A stretch of 64,000 bases of DNA from Allobosea sp. UNC402CLCol (GCF_000745475.1 NZ_JQJJ01000010.1:434001-498000), one strand, 5' to 3'. Counted from the stretch's first letter, positions 45,280-54,775 are shown. The notes: generated by a model from the sequence alone, not told the origin. A program made the numbers and translations.

Positions 45280-46341
45280 TCAGGCTCCCCTGCTGCGGAT
45301 CGACATGACCAGGCTGAAGAAGAAGGGCACGCCGATCAGCGCCGTGATGATGCCGATCGGGTAGATGACGCCGGGCGTGATCGCCTTCGAGAGGCTGGAT
45401 GCGAGCGAAAGCAGGGTGGCGCTCGCCAGCGTCGCGACCGGCAGGAAGAAGCGCTGGTCCTCGCCGACCAGGAGCCGGGCGATGTGAGGGCCGACGAGCC
45501 CGATGAAGCCGATGCCGCCGACGAAGGAGACGGAAACCGCCGCGAGCAGCGAGGTGGCGATCAGGATTTCCAGGCGTAAGCGATCGACGCGGATGCCGAG
45601 GCTCTCGGCTCGCTCGTCGCCGAGCCGGAGCGCGGTCAGCGCCCAGCCGCGCATCAGGAAAAAAGGCAGGGCGAGCGCGATCAGCAGCGCGGCGACGCCG
45701 ACCTTGGTCCAGGTCGCGCGGGCGAGGCTGCCCAGGGACCAGAACACGATCTGGGTGAGCTGCACCTCGTTCGAGCGATATTGCAGCAGGGCGGTGATGG
45801 CGTTGCAGGTGAAGAGCAGGGCGATGCCGACCAGGATCATGGTCTCGGCGCTGACGCCGCGCAGTTTGGTCATGAAGAACAGGATGAGCGAGGCCCCGAG
45901 CGCGAAGACGAAGGCGTTCGCCGTCACGATGAAGGGGCCGGCGCCCGGCACGATGCTCCAGCCGAAGACGATCGCGACGGAGGCGCCGACGGTGGCGGCT
46001 GCGGAGACGCCGAGCGTGAACGGGTCGGCCAGCGGGTTGGAGAGGATCGTCTGCATGCCGGCGCCGCTCAGGCCCAGCATGGCGCCGACGGCGAGCGCCA
46101 TCAGCGCAATCGGCAGGCGTAGATCCCAGACGATGACGGAGAGGCGTGGCGTCGCCGATTGCGGGTCGAGCAATGTCCGCAGCACGTCGGCGAGCGGCAG
46201 ATTGCCCGGGCCGATCGAGACGTCGAGCGCCAGCGCGAAGGTCAGCGCCAGCAACCCGAACAGGACGAGCTGCAGGCGGCGCGCATTGCGCCTGCGATAA
46301 TCCGCGGCGGCAGGCACTGTGGCGGGCATGACGGCGGCCAT
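45280..46341 (-). CDS. FecCD-family siderophore ABC transporter permease
   Basis: 353 residues with family motifs RLPIALMALAVGAMLGLSGAG, ILSNPLADPFTLGVSAAATV and GFIGLVGPHIARLLVGEDQR. About ten membrane helices, single permease, expected to act as homodimer with the ATPase encoded next. Fourteen bases separate it from the binding-protein gene. Confidence 0.9.
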   Translation of the reverse strand: MAAVMPATVPAAADYRRRNARRLQLVLFGLLALTFALALDVSIGPGNLPLADVLRTLLDPQSATPRLSVIVWDLRLPIALMALAVGAMLGLSGAGMQTILSNPLADPFTLGVSAAATVGASVAIVFGWSIVPGAGPFIVTANAFVFALGASLILFFMTKLRGVSAETMILVGIALLFTCNAITALLQYRSNEVQLTQIVFWSLGSLARATWTKVGVAALLIALALPFFLMRGWALTALRLGDERAESLGIRVDRLRLEILIATSLLAAVSVSFVGGIGFIGLVGPHIARLLVGEDQRFFLPVATLASATLLSLASSLSKAITPGVIYPIGIITALIGVPFFFSLVMSIRSRGA

Positions 46342-46355
46342 CGCCGCTTACCTCT

Positions 46356-47492
46356 TCACTGCAGCTTCGCCCAGAACAGGCCGGAATAGGAGATCGGCAG
46401 GAATTTCTCGTGGAATTCCTTGAACACCGCTTCCGGATCGACGTCCTTAAACAGATCGGGATAGAATTCCTTCGCCATGGCGAGCTCGGCGACGAAGTAA
46501 TAGGGCGCATCGTAGAACTGGTGGTAGAAGGCCATCACCTTCTTGCCCTGCACGGCCTTGAGCTGCTGGAAGCCCGGCCGGTTCATCAGGGCCGAGATCT
46601 CCTTCTGGACCTTCTCGGGCGTGGCGTCATAGCCGAGGCTGACGGCGCTGCTGCCCGGATTGCTGCCGTACCAGTTGGCGCCGGTCAGGAAGTAGATGTC
46701 GGGGTTGTCCGAAAGGACCTTCTCCTGCGCCGCATCGCCCTGGAAGCCGGTGAAGAACTGGCTGCCCCAGTTGCGCCCGCCGGCCTCCTCGATGAAGCGG
46801 CCGAAATTGAGGGCGCCGAAGGTGGCGCAGCAGGGCAGCAGGCCGGCGGCGCGCTCGATGAAGACCAGCGGCTTCTTCTTGTCGGGAACAGCGCCGACGC
46901 GGGCATAGATGCGCCGGGTCTGCTGCAGGAAGTAGTCGGCGAAGGCGTTCGCCTCCTTCTCGCGGCCGAGCACGCGGCCCAGCAGCTGGACGCTCGGCAG
47001 CACGTTCTGGGTCGGGTCCTGGCGGAAATCGACGAAGATCGTCGCGATGCCGGCCTTATCGAGCTTGCCGAGCAGGCCAGTCTCCTGCGCCTTGAAATAG
47101 TTGGAGAGGTCGAGGATGTAGACCTCGGTGCCGAGCGCGGCGATCTTCTCCATGCTGACATCGGACGAGTAGGGGTTGCCCATATCGGCCACGTCCTTGG
47201 CCTTGGGGAATTTGGCCAGATATTTCGCCCAGGCGCCCGGATCGTTGGCGATCAGGTCGTTGCCCCAGCCGACGACGCGCTTGAACGGATCGTCGCGGTC
47301 GAGCATCGCCAACGTGTAGAGCTGCCGGCCTTCGCTGAGGACGATCTTCTGCGGATCGCGCGTCACCTTGACGACGCGGCCGGCGAGATCGGTGACCTCG
47401 ATGGTCTCCGCCCAGGCCGTGGCGGCACCGAGGAGCGCCATGCCGAGCGTGAGCGCCGAAGTCAGGCGGCGGAACCAGCGGGAAGCGGCCAT
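46356..47492 (-). CDS. Iron-siderophore ABC transporter substrate-binding protein
   Basis: 378 residues with a signal peptide (LTLGMALLGAATAWA). Class III binding-protein fold: VTDLAGRVVKVTRDPQKIVL near the start, a central helix region with GLLPCCATFGALNFGRFIEEAGG, and a late QQLKAVQGKKVMAFYHQF. Somewhat longer than FepB-type proteins. It heads the operon of permease, ATPase and methyltransferase. A candidate Irr box lies 74 bases upstream. Confidence 0.88.
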   Translation of the reverse strand: MAASRWFRRLTSALTLGMALLGAATAWAETIEVTDLAGRVVKVTRDPQKIVLSEGRQLYTLAMLDRDDPFKRVVGWGNDLIANDPGAWAKYLAKFPKAKDVADMGNPYSSDVSMEKIAALGTEVYILDLSNYFKAQETGLLGKLDKAGIATIFVDFRQDPTQNVLPSVQLLGRVLGREKEANAFADYFLQQTRRIYARVGAVPDKKKPLVFIERAAGLLPCCATFGALNFGRFIEEAGGRNWGSQFFTGFQGDAAQEKVLSDNPDIYFLTGANWYGSNPGSSAVSLGYDATPEKVQKEISALMNRPGFQQLKAVQGKKVMAFYHQFYDAPYYFVAELAMAKEFYPDLFKDVDPEAVFKEFHEKFLPISYSGLFWAKLQ

Positions 47493-47565
47493 GGGAGGGG
47501 ATCCATCAGTGAAGACGGCCCCGCGCTACCACAGGCGGTCACAGTTCCGCAAAGCAATTCTCTTG

Positions 47566-47582
47566 TTTGTAATTGCTCTAAA
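47566..47582 (-). promoter_or_regulatory. Candidate Irr box before the siderophore importer operon
   Basis: TTTGTAA-TTG-CTCTAAA matches 11 of 14 fixed positions of TTTAGAA-N3-TTCTAAA, 74 bases upstream of the start at 47492. Almost the same distance as for the 8658 operon. Confidence 0.45.
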
Positions 47583-47760
47583 TACAATCGAATTAAGCAT
47601 TCGTTCTACGGTTTCTTGATGTCGACAGATTTTGCTCATGACGAAAGGAAGCGGGCTCGCTCGATATTCGCTCGGGATTCAAAATGTGAGAGAGACAAGA
47701 TGGGAGCAGGCCGCCCAACGGCGTGCTCGCGCCTCGTTTCGGCAGCGCTCCGGTATGGAT

Positions 47761-47777
47761 CGCGGGTCAAGCCCGCG
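47761..47777. repeat. REP-like short palindrome
   Basis: CGCGGG-TCAAG-CCCGCG followed by ATGACC. Short palindromes around GTCAAGCCC are widespread extragenic repeats in Rhizobiales and Caulobacterales; only one copy is in this window. Confidence 0.4.
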
Positions 47778-47812
47778 ATGACCACTGGGGCCATCGCTCG
47801 TTGGCGCCCTCG

Positions 47813-48835
47813 CTACGGAACCTCGCTCTGCGCCGCACCAGCCTTCGCCTGCGATGGTGAGCAGCCGAAGCGTTTGCGGAAGCTGCGGTTGAAATAGGAC
47901 AGGTCGCCGAAGCCGACCTCGAAGGCGACGCCGCTGATCGAGAGCCGGGCTTCGTCCGCCGCGACCAGCCTGAGCCAGGCGCGCTCCAGCCTGCGTTCGA
48001 GAACATATTCCGAGAAGGCCCTGCCTTCGGCTTCGAAGGACTTCTGGATGGCGCGGGGCGTCACGCCGTGAAGTCCCGCGATCATCTCGAGGCTCAGGTC
48101 GCGCCGTTCCAGCCTGACCTCGATATCCGCCTTGATCGCCATCAGCCGTCCCGCCCGCTTGTCCGCTGTGGCGGGCGTGCCGGGCGGGCTGCGATCCGTC
48201 ATCATGACGTCGACCAGGTCATGGACATGCCGGATCGCGAGATCCCGGAGCGCGGCCGAGTTCAGCGGGAACAACCCGCGCAGCAGCAGCGCACCGTAAT
48301 GCGCGAGAACCTGCAGGCCGCGATTGCCGCGCGGAATCGGTCGCATCAACGCGGCCGCATCGACCGAGGCCAGGGCGGGCAACCGCCCGGCGTCGAGCGC
48401 GATGAGGTCGATCCGCCCGAGCTGCGGCAGGCGGAAGCGCGTCTCGCAGGCGAGGTCGAGAATGGCTGCTTCGCGGGCACGCAATGACAGCCGATGCTCG
48501 CCCTGCTCGATCACGGCCCGGCCGTCGGCCGGCCTGACGAGGACGTAGCGTGGCTGGTCGGTGCCGGCGGTCGCCGGCCAAAGCCAGCGGGCCGCCGGCT
48601 CGAAACAGGACATCAGGCCGATATCCGGCCGGGTGGTCAGGACGCAGCGCGCGCCGAAAGGCAGCGCCGGCTCGGTGCGGAGATCGCGGCGCCCGAGAAC
48701 GCGCCCGAGAATCTTGTGCGCGATCGCGCGCGCCTCTGCCTCCGCGATGCCGTCCGACATCAGCCAGAACGGTGAAAAGGCATCGCCGGCGCCGGCATCT
48801 GCGGTTTCGGGCTGTGTCGTGGCGACTACATCCAT
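47813..48835 (-). CDS. AraC-family transcriptional regulator
   Basis: 340 residues from ATG 48835; the frame stays open upstream across the promoter of the divergent receptor gene, so that part is not coding. The C-terminal 90 residues hold the double helix-turn-helix: LSLEMIAGLHGVTPRAIQKS and ISGVAFEVGFGDLSYFNRSF, ending RKRFGCSPSQAK. The N-terminal two thirds is an AraC_binding_2-like sensing domain. It lies between a siderophore importer and a TonB-dependent receptor, as PchR/AlcR-type regulators do, so it may activate these genes when the ferri-siderophore is present. Confidence 0.85.
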   Translation of the reverse strand: MDVVATTQPETADAGAGDAFSPFWLMSDGIAEAEARAIAHKILGRVLGRRDLRTEPALPFGARCVLTTRPDIGLMSCFEPAARWLWPATAGTDQPRYVLVRPADGRAVIEQGEHRLSLRAREAAILDLACETRFRLPQLGRIDLIALDAGRLPALASVDAAALMRPIPRGNRGLQVLAHYGALLLRGLFPLNSAALRDLAIRHVHDLVDVMMTDRSPPGTPATADKRAGRLMAIKADIEVRLERRDLSLEMIAGLHGVTPRAIQKSFEAEGRAFSEYVLERRLERAWLRLVAADEARLSISGVAFEVGFGDLSYFNRSFRKRFGCSPSQAKAGAAQSEVP

Positions 48836-48977
48836 CGTCTTCGATGCTTCAGTTCGCTTCCGTCCTATACGGCGTTCGCACAGGTCCAAGATTAAATCCT
48901 GTAGCGGAAGATAGAGCAATCGATCAATCGCTGCACGCTTACGCGGAATGGACGGTGATAAAGATGCGATTTCACAG

Positions 48978-48994
48978 TTTATTCTATTTCTAAA
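48978..48994 (+). promoter_or_regulatory. Candidate Irr box before the TonB-dependent receptor gene
   Basis: TTTATTC-TAT-TTCTAAA matches 11 of 14 positions of the ICE consensus, with one perfect half-site, 97 bases upstream of the receptor start. It lies in the divergent region shared with the AraC gene. Confidence 0.45.
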
Positions 48995-49091
48995 CAGCCG
49001 GCAGAGTTCACGTACAAAGACTAGATCAACTTCGGATTCATGGCGCTGCCCGGCAGCACAGATCCGAGAACCTTCACCGACAGGTGCCGAG

Positions 49092-51320
49092 ATGTTCAAG
49101 TTCGCTCCCCTTGCCAGCAGCCTCCTGGCGCTCTGTGTCGCATCGCCCGCCTTCGCGCAGCAGGCGCCGCCGCCGGCCACGATCGATCTCGACACCATCA
49201 CCGTCACAGCCGCTCGCGCCGAGCGCAGCACGGCCGAGACCCCGCAATCGATCCAGGTGATCGAGCGCAAGGCGATCGAGGAGCAGCTTCAGTTCAGCCC
49301 GAACGCCGCCGCTGTGCTCGGCAAGCTGGTGCCGGGCTATTCGATGTCGACGCAGACGGTCTCCAGCGCCTCGGAGAACTATCGCGGCCGCGATCTGCTG
49401 GTGATGATCGACGGCGTGCCGATGAACACGCCGCTGCGCGACGTCTCGCGCATCCTCTCGCTGATCGATCTCAACACGGTCGAGCGCATCGAGGTCGTCG
49501 CCGGCGCCTCCAGCCTCTATGGCGCGGGGGCGACCGGAGGGACAGTCAACTTCATCACCAGGAAGGCGGCCGAGGGCAAGCCGCGGGTGACGGTCAACAC
49601 GGCGATCCGCGCCTTCACCCAGAACATCGGCCGCTCGCTGGCGCCGGAGGCGTCGGTGACGGTCTCGGGCAAGGTGCCGGAAGGGGTGGATTACCTGTTC
49701 TCAGGCCAGATCCGCGGGGCGGGCCGGACCTATGACGGCGCCGGGCGGGAACTGCCCTCGGACGGGCTGCTCGGGCAGGGCGGTGGCGATCGCTACAAGG
49801 CCGGCAACCTGCTCGCCAAGCTCGGCTACGACTTCGCTGGGGGCAAGCGTGTCGAACTCAACGCCTCCTGGATCGGCTTCGACCAGGACCCGAAATCTCT
49901 GACGAACTACGCCCCGCCCTTCGCGCGGCCGGACCTGACCAAGCCCTATACCGGCCAGAGCGTGCTGGAGGATACGAAGACCGTCTCGCTGCGCTATAGC
50001 GACGCTGATTTCGCGCTCGGCAAGCTCAGCGTGCTCGGCTACTACAACGACATCAAGAAGCGCTTCAATTTCTCGACCTTCTCGTATCCGTACAACACAC
50101 AGGTCTACTATTCCTTCAACCCGCTCTCGCCGACGAGCCCGGACAACCAGACGACGCTCCATTCGCAGCGCGGCGGTGTGAACGTCACCATCGACACGCC
50201 GCTCGACCGACTCCTGCCAGGCGCGAAATTCACCTGGGGCGGGGACCTCATCCAGGAGAAGACCTGGCAGACGCTGACCAGCGGGCAGGATGTCTTCACC
50301 CCGCTGAAGCAGACGACGGCGGCGGGCTTCGGCCAGCTCCAGATCCCGGTCGGCGAGCGTATCGTGCTGCGCGGCGGCCTGCGCTACGAGCATTTTTCGC
50401 TCTCGGTCAGCGACTATACGCGCCCGGCCGCCTATGCCGCCGTCGCCGCCAATAATGCGCAGGGCTACCAGGCCTTCGTCCTGCCGGCGCTCAAGGTGAC
50501 CGGCGGCGATTTCGACTATTCGGCGCTCACCGCCAATATCGGCGCGACGATCAAGCTCTCGGAGACCAGCGAGATCTTCGGCGGCTTCTCGCAGGGCTTC
50601 GCGCTGCCCGATGTGGGCGCCTTCACGCGGCGCGCCGGCGTCTCGACGCTCTATGCCTGCCCGTTGCAGGCGCCGAACTGCCTGCCCGCCAGCCGGCAGA
50701 CGATCAGCTATGCCGCGATCGCGCCCAAGGCGCAGATCGTGAACAATTACGAACTCGGCATTCGCGGCAGCTATGAGCGCTTCAAGGGCTCGCTGACCGG
50801 CTTCATCAGCACCTCCGACGACGGCGTCACCTTCGATTCCGTCACCAACACCATGTCGCAGCAGAAGGAGCGGATCTGGGGCGTCGAGGCGACCGGCGAC
50901 GTCACCGTCAGCGATGCCTTCACGATGGGCACGGTGATCTCCTATCGCGAGGGTCGCTACGACACCAATGGCGACGGCAAGCTCGACAGCAACCTGCCGA
51001 ACAACCGCATCGGCTCGCCCTGGCGCGGCATGCTCTATGGCAGCTATCGCTTCGTGAACGGCATGCAGCTCCGGGTCGAGGGTGAAGCCTTCTCGGACCG
51101 CGACGTCGCCATCGACCTGCGCGGCACGCGCTACAAGCTGAAGGGCGCGGCGACGATGAATGCCGCGCTCACCGCCCCGATCTGGGAGGGCGAGGCCTAT
51201 GTCGCGGTGAACAACCTGTTCGACCGGAACTACCAGAACCCGACCGCGACCTCGGTCCGCAATCTGGCGAATTATAGCTGGGGCCGGACCGTCACGCTCG
51301 GCTTCCGCAAGACTTTCTGA
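49092..51320 (+). CDS. TonB-dependent outer-membrane receptor (siderophore type)
   Basis: 742 residues from ATG 49092, giving a clean signal peptide (APLASSLLALCVASPAFA). The TonB box is ITVTAARAERS; the plug follows with QSIQVIERKAIEEQL, YRGRDLLVMIDGVPMNTPLR and RIEVVAGASSLYGAGATGG. The barrel ends with the aromatic terminus WGRTVTLGFRKTF. No N-terminal signalling domain. RhtA/IutA-like by general appearance. The downstream RhtX-like permease suggests that this pair imports one siderophore without an ABC system. Confidence 0.9.
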   Translation: MFKFAPLASSLLALCVASPAFAQQAPPPATIDLDTITVTAARAERSTAETPQSIQVIERKAIEEQLQFSPNAAAVLGKLVPGYSMSTQTVSSASENYRGRDLLVMIDGVPMNTPLRDVSRILSLIDLNTVERIEVVAGASSLYGAGATGGTVNFITRKAAEGKPRVTVNTAIRAFTQNIGRSLAPEASVTVSGKVPEGVDYLFSGQIRGAGRTYDGAGRELPSDGLLGQGGGDRYKAGNLLAKLGYDFAGGKRVELNASWIGFDQDPKSLTNYAPPFARPDLTKPYTGQSVLEDTKTVSLRYSDADFALGKLSVLGYYNDIKKRFNFSTFSYPYNTQVYYSFNPLSPTSPDNQTTLHSQRGGVNVTIDTPLDRLLPGAKFTWGGDLIQEKTWQTLTSGQDVFTPLKQTTAAGFGQLQIPVGERIVLRGGLRYEHFSLSVSDYTRPAAYAAVAANNAQGYQAFVLPALKVTGGDFDYSALTANIGATIKLSETSEIFGGFSQGFALPDVGAFTRRAGVSTLYACPLQAPNCLPASRQTISYAAIAPKAQIVNNYELGIRGSYERFKGSLTGFISTSDDGVTFDSVTNTMSQQKERIWGVEATGDVTVSDAFTMGTVISYREGRYDTNGDGKLDSNLPNNRIGSPWRGMLYGSYRFVNGMQLRVEGEAFSDRDVAIDLRGTRYKLKGAATMNAALTAPIWEGEAYVAVNNLFDRNYQNPTATSVRNLANYSWGRTVTLGFRKTF

Positions 51321-51332
51321 GGCTGCGCGCCG

Positions 51333-51704
51333 ATGGTCAGCCTCGATATCGACGCCGATGCGGTGGTGACGCTGCGCTTCGTGCCGCCCTATGGAGCGGG
51401 GGACGAGCGCGCCTATCTCGACGCGCTGCACGCGATCGGCGAACGCGAAGAGCCCTATACGCTGCTCACGATCTTCGGCGGCGGGCGGGCGCTCTCGCAG
51501 GCCGGCGAGCGCGAGCAGGCGCTCTGGTTCAAGGCGACGCGCGAGCGGGTCGGGCGCTATTGCCGGGCCTGCGCCATCGTTAGGCCGGATGCGGAGGAGA
51601 AGACGGCCGAGATCTTCCGCCGACTCTGGCCGTTCCCGATCGTCGCCGAGCGCGACGAAGCGGTCGGCCGCGCCTTCCTGCTGGGACAGGCGAGGGCGAC
51701 ATGA
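51333..51704 (+). CDS. Small unknown protein between receptor and permease
   Basis: 123 residues, twelve bases after the receptor gene and overlapping the permease gene by four, so clearly part of the operon. It has alternating strands and helices (VTLRFVPPYGAGDERAYLDA; LLTIFGGGRALSQAGEREQ; RACAIVRPDAEEKTAEIFRR), no signal peptide and no membrane segment. The pattern vaguely recalls SpoIIAA/STAS-like cytoplasmic proteins, but I do not recognise the family. A role in release or handling of the imported chelate is possible from context only. Confidence 0.7.
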   Translation: MVSLDIDADAVVTLRFVPPYGAGDERAYLDALHAIGEREEPYTLLTIFGGGRALSQAGEREQALWFKATRERVGRYCRACAIVRPDAEEKTAEIFRRLWPFPIVAERDEAVGRAFLLGQARAT

Positions 51705-52969
51705 GCGCGGCGGGGTCGGGAACGGCGGCAGCGGAGAGCGACGCGGCGCCGAGGGGCGGCCGCTATCGCCTCTTTGCCGTGCTCAGCGGGCTTTATCTGG
51801 CGCAGGCGATCCCGTCCTATCTCTTCGTCGCGGCGCTGCCGCCGATCATGCGCGAGCTCGGCGTCTCGCGCACCGCCATCGGCTCCATGAGCATCCTGCT
51901 GCTGCCGCTGGTGATCAAGTTCCTCTGGGCGCCCTGGATCGACCGCATCCGCCCCTTTGCGCGGGCGCATCGGGCCGGCTGGGTCTTCATCACGCAAAGC
52001 CTGACGATCCTCGCCATCCTGGCCCTGATCGCGGCGGGGCCCACGCAGGTCGGCGCCATCGTCGCGATCGGCTTCGTCGCCTCCGTGCTGATCTCGACGC
52101 AGGATATCGCGACGGATGGTTATGCGGCAAAATATCTGCCGGAGGAGGATCGGCCGATCGGCAATGCCATCCAGGGCGGCTCGGTCGCCTTCGGCGTGGT
52201 GATCGGCGGTACGCTGGGGCTGGTGCTCTACCACCATGTCGGCTGGACCGGGATGCTCGTGACCATTGCGGCGGTCTCGCTCTTGCCGCTCGTCGCCGCG
52301 GCGATGATGCGCGAGGACGATCCCGTGGCCGGGCAGGCCGTCGCGCGACCGTCGATCCGCGCTTTCCTGAAGCGCCCCGAGGCGCGCCAGATCCTCTGGA
52401 TCGCGCTGATCTACCGCGCGAGCGAAGGGCTGGTGAAGGCGATGGAGGGGGCCTATCTCGTCGATGCCGGCATTCCGCTCGACCAGATCGGCTATCTCTC
52501 CGGGCTTTCGGCGACGACGGCGGGGCTCGCCGGCTCGGCTCTGGCAGCCTGGATGGTCAAGCGACACGGGCTCTCCGTCGTGCTCGCTTTGCTCGGCGGC
52601 ATGCGGACGCTGTGCTTCCTGCTGTTCACGGCGCATGCGCTCGGCGTCGTCGTTGGAGCCTGGCCGCTCTTCGGCGCCGCCGGTTTCCAGACGCTGATCC
52701 GCTATATGGAGATCGTCGCGCTTTATTCGCTGTTCATGTCGGTGACGACCTCCGAGCAGCCAGGCACCGATTTCACCATCCTCTCCTGCGCGCAGCTCCT
52801 GGTCTATCTCGCCGGCTCGATGCTGGCGGGCAGACTGGCGGACGCGCTCGGCTATGGCTGGCTGTTCGCCATCGCTACCGCGATTTCCGCGATCGCCGTC
52901 ATCGCGACGGTGCGGATGATCGTTCGTTTCGGACGGGAGCCTCGCCCGCCATCGCCGTCAGTAGTCTAG
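51701..52969 (+). CDS. MFS permease of the RhtX/FptX siderophore-uptake type
   Basis: 422 residues with about twelve membrane helices. The segments LYLAQAIPSYLFVAALPPIM, IKFLWAPWIDRIRP, STQDIATDGYAAKYL and GNAIQGGSVAFGVVIGG match the AmpG-like subgroup to which the siderophore permeases RhtX and FptX belong. Those proteins carry intact ferri-siderophore across the inner membrane alone. Gene order receptor-small protein-permease supports that role here. Confidence 0.82.
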   Translation: MSAAGSGTAAAESDAAPRGGRYRLFAVLSGLYLAQAIPSYLFVAALPPIMRELGVSRTAIGSMSILLLPLVIKFLWAPWIDRIRPFARAHRAGWVFITQSLTILAILALIAAGPTQVGAIVAIGFVASVLISTQDIATDGYAAKYLPEEDRPIGNAIQGGSVAFGVVIGGTLGLVLYHHVGWTGMLVTIAAVSLLPLVAAAMMREDDPVAGQAVARPSIRAFLKRPEARQILWIALIYRASEGLVKAMEGAYLVDAGIPLDQIGYLSGLSATTAGLAGSALAAWMVKRHGLSVVLALLGGMRTLCFLLFTAHALGVVVGAWPLFGAAGFQTLIRYMEIVALYSLFMSVTTSEQPGTDFTILSCAQLLVYLAGSMLAGRLADALGYGWLFAIATAISAIAVIATVRMIVRFGREPRPPSPSVV

Positions 52970-52981
52970 AATCGATATAAA
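52965..52981 (+). promoter_or_regulatory. Candidate Irr box before the ECF sigma factor gene
   Basis: TCTAGAA-TCG-ATATAAA matches 11 of 14 positions of the ICE consensus and lies 79 bases upstream of the ATG at 53061, overlapping the end of the permease gene by five bases. Confidence 0.4.
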
Positions 52982-53060
52982 ACATTGATATTGCAGGTTT
53001 AATTTCGATGCCCTATGCAGCGGCACATCACTCGTGCTGTTGATCGTGCAATCGGGATTC

Positions 53061-53561
53061 ATGAGTTCGGCCGCTTCCACGCCCGCGTCCCGGCTGATCG
53101 AGGCCTGCTACGGCGAGCTTCTGCGCTTCGCGCGCCGCAAGCTCGGCGGCGAGCATGTGGCGGACGATCTCGTGCAGGAAGCCTGCCTGCGCTATGCCAA
53201 CGCCCGGACGCAGTCGATCGTCAGCCCGCGCGCCTTTCTTTATCGGATTCTCGCCAATCTCGTCGTCGACCACCAGCGCCGGCGCGGGCGACAGGCTTGC
53301 GAGCCGTTGGGCGAGATCGAGCCGGTCGATGGTTCCGCCGATGCCGAAAGCGCATTGATCTGGCGGGAGCGCCTGGCAATTCTTTCGCGGGCTGTCGAGG
53401 AATTGCCGCCGCGTTGCCGCGAGTGCTTCGTCCTGCGGCGTTTCGACGAGCTTCCGCAGGATGAGATTGCACGGCGGATGGGCATCTCGCGCAACATGGT
53501 CGAGAAGCATCTGCGCGCCGCCGCCCTGCATTGCGCCCGACGCCTGCGCGAGCACGATTGA
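53061..53561 (+). CDS. ECF sigma factor (FecI type)
   Basis: 166 residues from ATG 53061; an upstream non-ATG extension is unlikely. Region 2 is seen as ARRKLGGEHVADDLVQEACL and SPRAFLYRILANLVVDHQRR; region 4 as ELPPRCRECFVLRRFDELP and IARRMGISRNMVEKHLRAAA. This is the pattern of FecI/FpvI/FoxI iron-starvation sigma factors. It should direct transcription of the receptor gene at 54776 after a signal passed through the FecR protein encoded 196 bases downstream. Confidence 0.92.
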   Translation: MSSAASTPASRLIEACYGELLRFARRKLGGEHVADDLVQEACLRYANARTQSIVSPRAFLYRILANLVVDHQRRRGRQACEPLGEIEPVDGSADAESALIWRERLAILSRAVEELPPRCRECFVLRRFDELPQDEIARRMGISRNMVEKHLRAAALHCARRLREHD

Positions 53562-53757
53562 CCTGACTCGACATTCCGCCTTTGGAAGGTTTTCGCGTTT
53601 TCCCAAATCGCGAAAGCTCTCTATCCCCTTGTTTTATCGAATTTTATCCGCGCGAGCCCGTGACCGCCGCGCTTGAAAATGCTCTAAGCTCCTGTTTTTC
53701 TGCCGCCCGACGTCTCATGGACAGGGTGCAGGGAGCGGGCGAGGCAGGACGAGCCGA

Positions 53758-54678
53758 ATGGCGGACGCCGACGAGACAATCAGAAGCGAGGCGGCGGCCT
53801 GGTATTTTCGTCGCGATGCCGGTCCGCTGGCGCCGGAAGCAGAGGCGGAATTCCAGCGCTGGCTGTCGGAGCCGGGCCACCGCTCGGCCTATGCGGAGAT
53901 CGCGGGAACCTGGTCGGCCCTTTCGCGGATCGAGCGCCCCTCCATGCGGCCCGCGCGCCGCTATCTGCGCCATGCGGTGCCGGGTGCGGCTCTCGCGGCG
54001 ATGCTCGCGCTCGCCGTCCTGAACAGTTCCTGGTGGCTCCATCTCGGTGCCGATGCCGCCACCGGCGTCGGGGAGACCGAGGAGATCGTCCTGGCCGATG
54101 GCTCGCGGGTGGATCTCAACACCGATACGGCGATCCAGATCCGCTATGACGGGCGCGAGCGCCGCATCCGGGTCGTCGGCGGCGAGGCGCTGTTCACGGT
54201 CGCGAAGGATCCGGGACGCCCCTTCGTGGTCAAGACGGCTTCGGGCAGTGCGACGGCACTCGGCACCGTGTTTTCGGTGCGGCAGGACGCGAATGAGACC
54301 GTGGTCACCGTGCTGGAGAGCCGCGTCGCGGTGGAGCCGGGCGCGGAGGCGGGACAAGCCGCCACCCTCGCATCCGGGCAGAGCGTGCGGTTCTCGTCCA
54401 CGAAGCTCGATGCGATCGAGACCGTCGATGCCGATGCGCGGACGGCCTGGCGCCGGGGCAAGCTGATCTTCATCGACAAGCCGCTGGGCGAGGTCATCGA
54501 CGAGCTCAACCGCTACCATCGCGGTTACATCCGCATCGTCGACCCGGGAATCCGCCGCCAGCGCGTCAACGGGGTTTTCGAGACGAGGGACCCGCTCCAT
54601 GCCCTCGATCTGGTGCAGACATCGCTCGGCCTGCGCTCGACGCGCCTGACGGATTATCTCGTTCTGCTCCATCGCTGA
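53758..54678 (+). CDS. FecR-family sigma regulator
   Basis: 306 residues. The cytoplasmic N-terminus carries the DUF4880 pattern (AAAWYFRRDAGPLAPEAEAE, FQRWLSEPGHRSAYAEI), a single membrane helix follows near residues 75-95, then the periplasmic FecR domain: EEIVLADGSRVDLNTDTAI, GGEALFTVAKDPGRPFVV and the C-terminal STN-interacting part with GVFETRDPLHALDLVQTSLG. It transmits the receptor-occupied signal to the ECF sigma factor. The 196-base gap before it contains a TTTCGCG/CGCGAAA hairpin (53591-53615). Confidence 0.92.
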   Translation: MADADETIRSEAAAWYFRRDAGPLAPEAEAEFQRWLSEPGHRSAYAEIAGTWSALSRIERPSMRPARRYLRHAVPGAALAAMLALAVLNSSWWLHLGADAATGVGETEEIVLADGSRVDLNTDTAIQIRYDGRERRIRVVGGEALFTVAKDPGRPFVVKTASGSATALGTVFSVRQDANETVVTVLESRVAVEPGAEAGQAATLASGQSVRFSSTKLDAIETVDADARTAWRRGKLIFIDKPLGEVIDELNRYHRGYIRIVDPGIRRQRVNGVFETRDPLHALDLVQTSLGLRSTRLTDYLVLLHR

Positions 54679-54775
54679 AAAAATTCGGCGATCGACCTCC
54701 TCATTTCGCGAACGCCTTCGTCATAGCGGCAGAGGGGCCTCGAGGGGCCCGCCGGATGTCGAAGCGGAGAGCGGA

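Larger units (their letters stand above)
47493..47812. other. Intergenic region with candidate Irr box and a REP-like hairpin
   Basis: 320 bases without a believable gene. The part next to the binding-protein gene is AT-rich and holds the Irr-like site at 47566-47582 and a CGAAT-TAAGC-ATTCG inverted repeat (47588-47602). The part next to the AraC gene contains the hairpin repeat at 47761-47777. Confidence 0.6.

Noticed and set aside
53672..53688. Fifth Irr-box-like sequence (CTTGAAA-ATG-CTCTAAG) before the fecR-like gene
   Set aside because: Only 9 of 14 fixed positions match, the same as a chance match before the RTX gene, so it is not above background.
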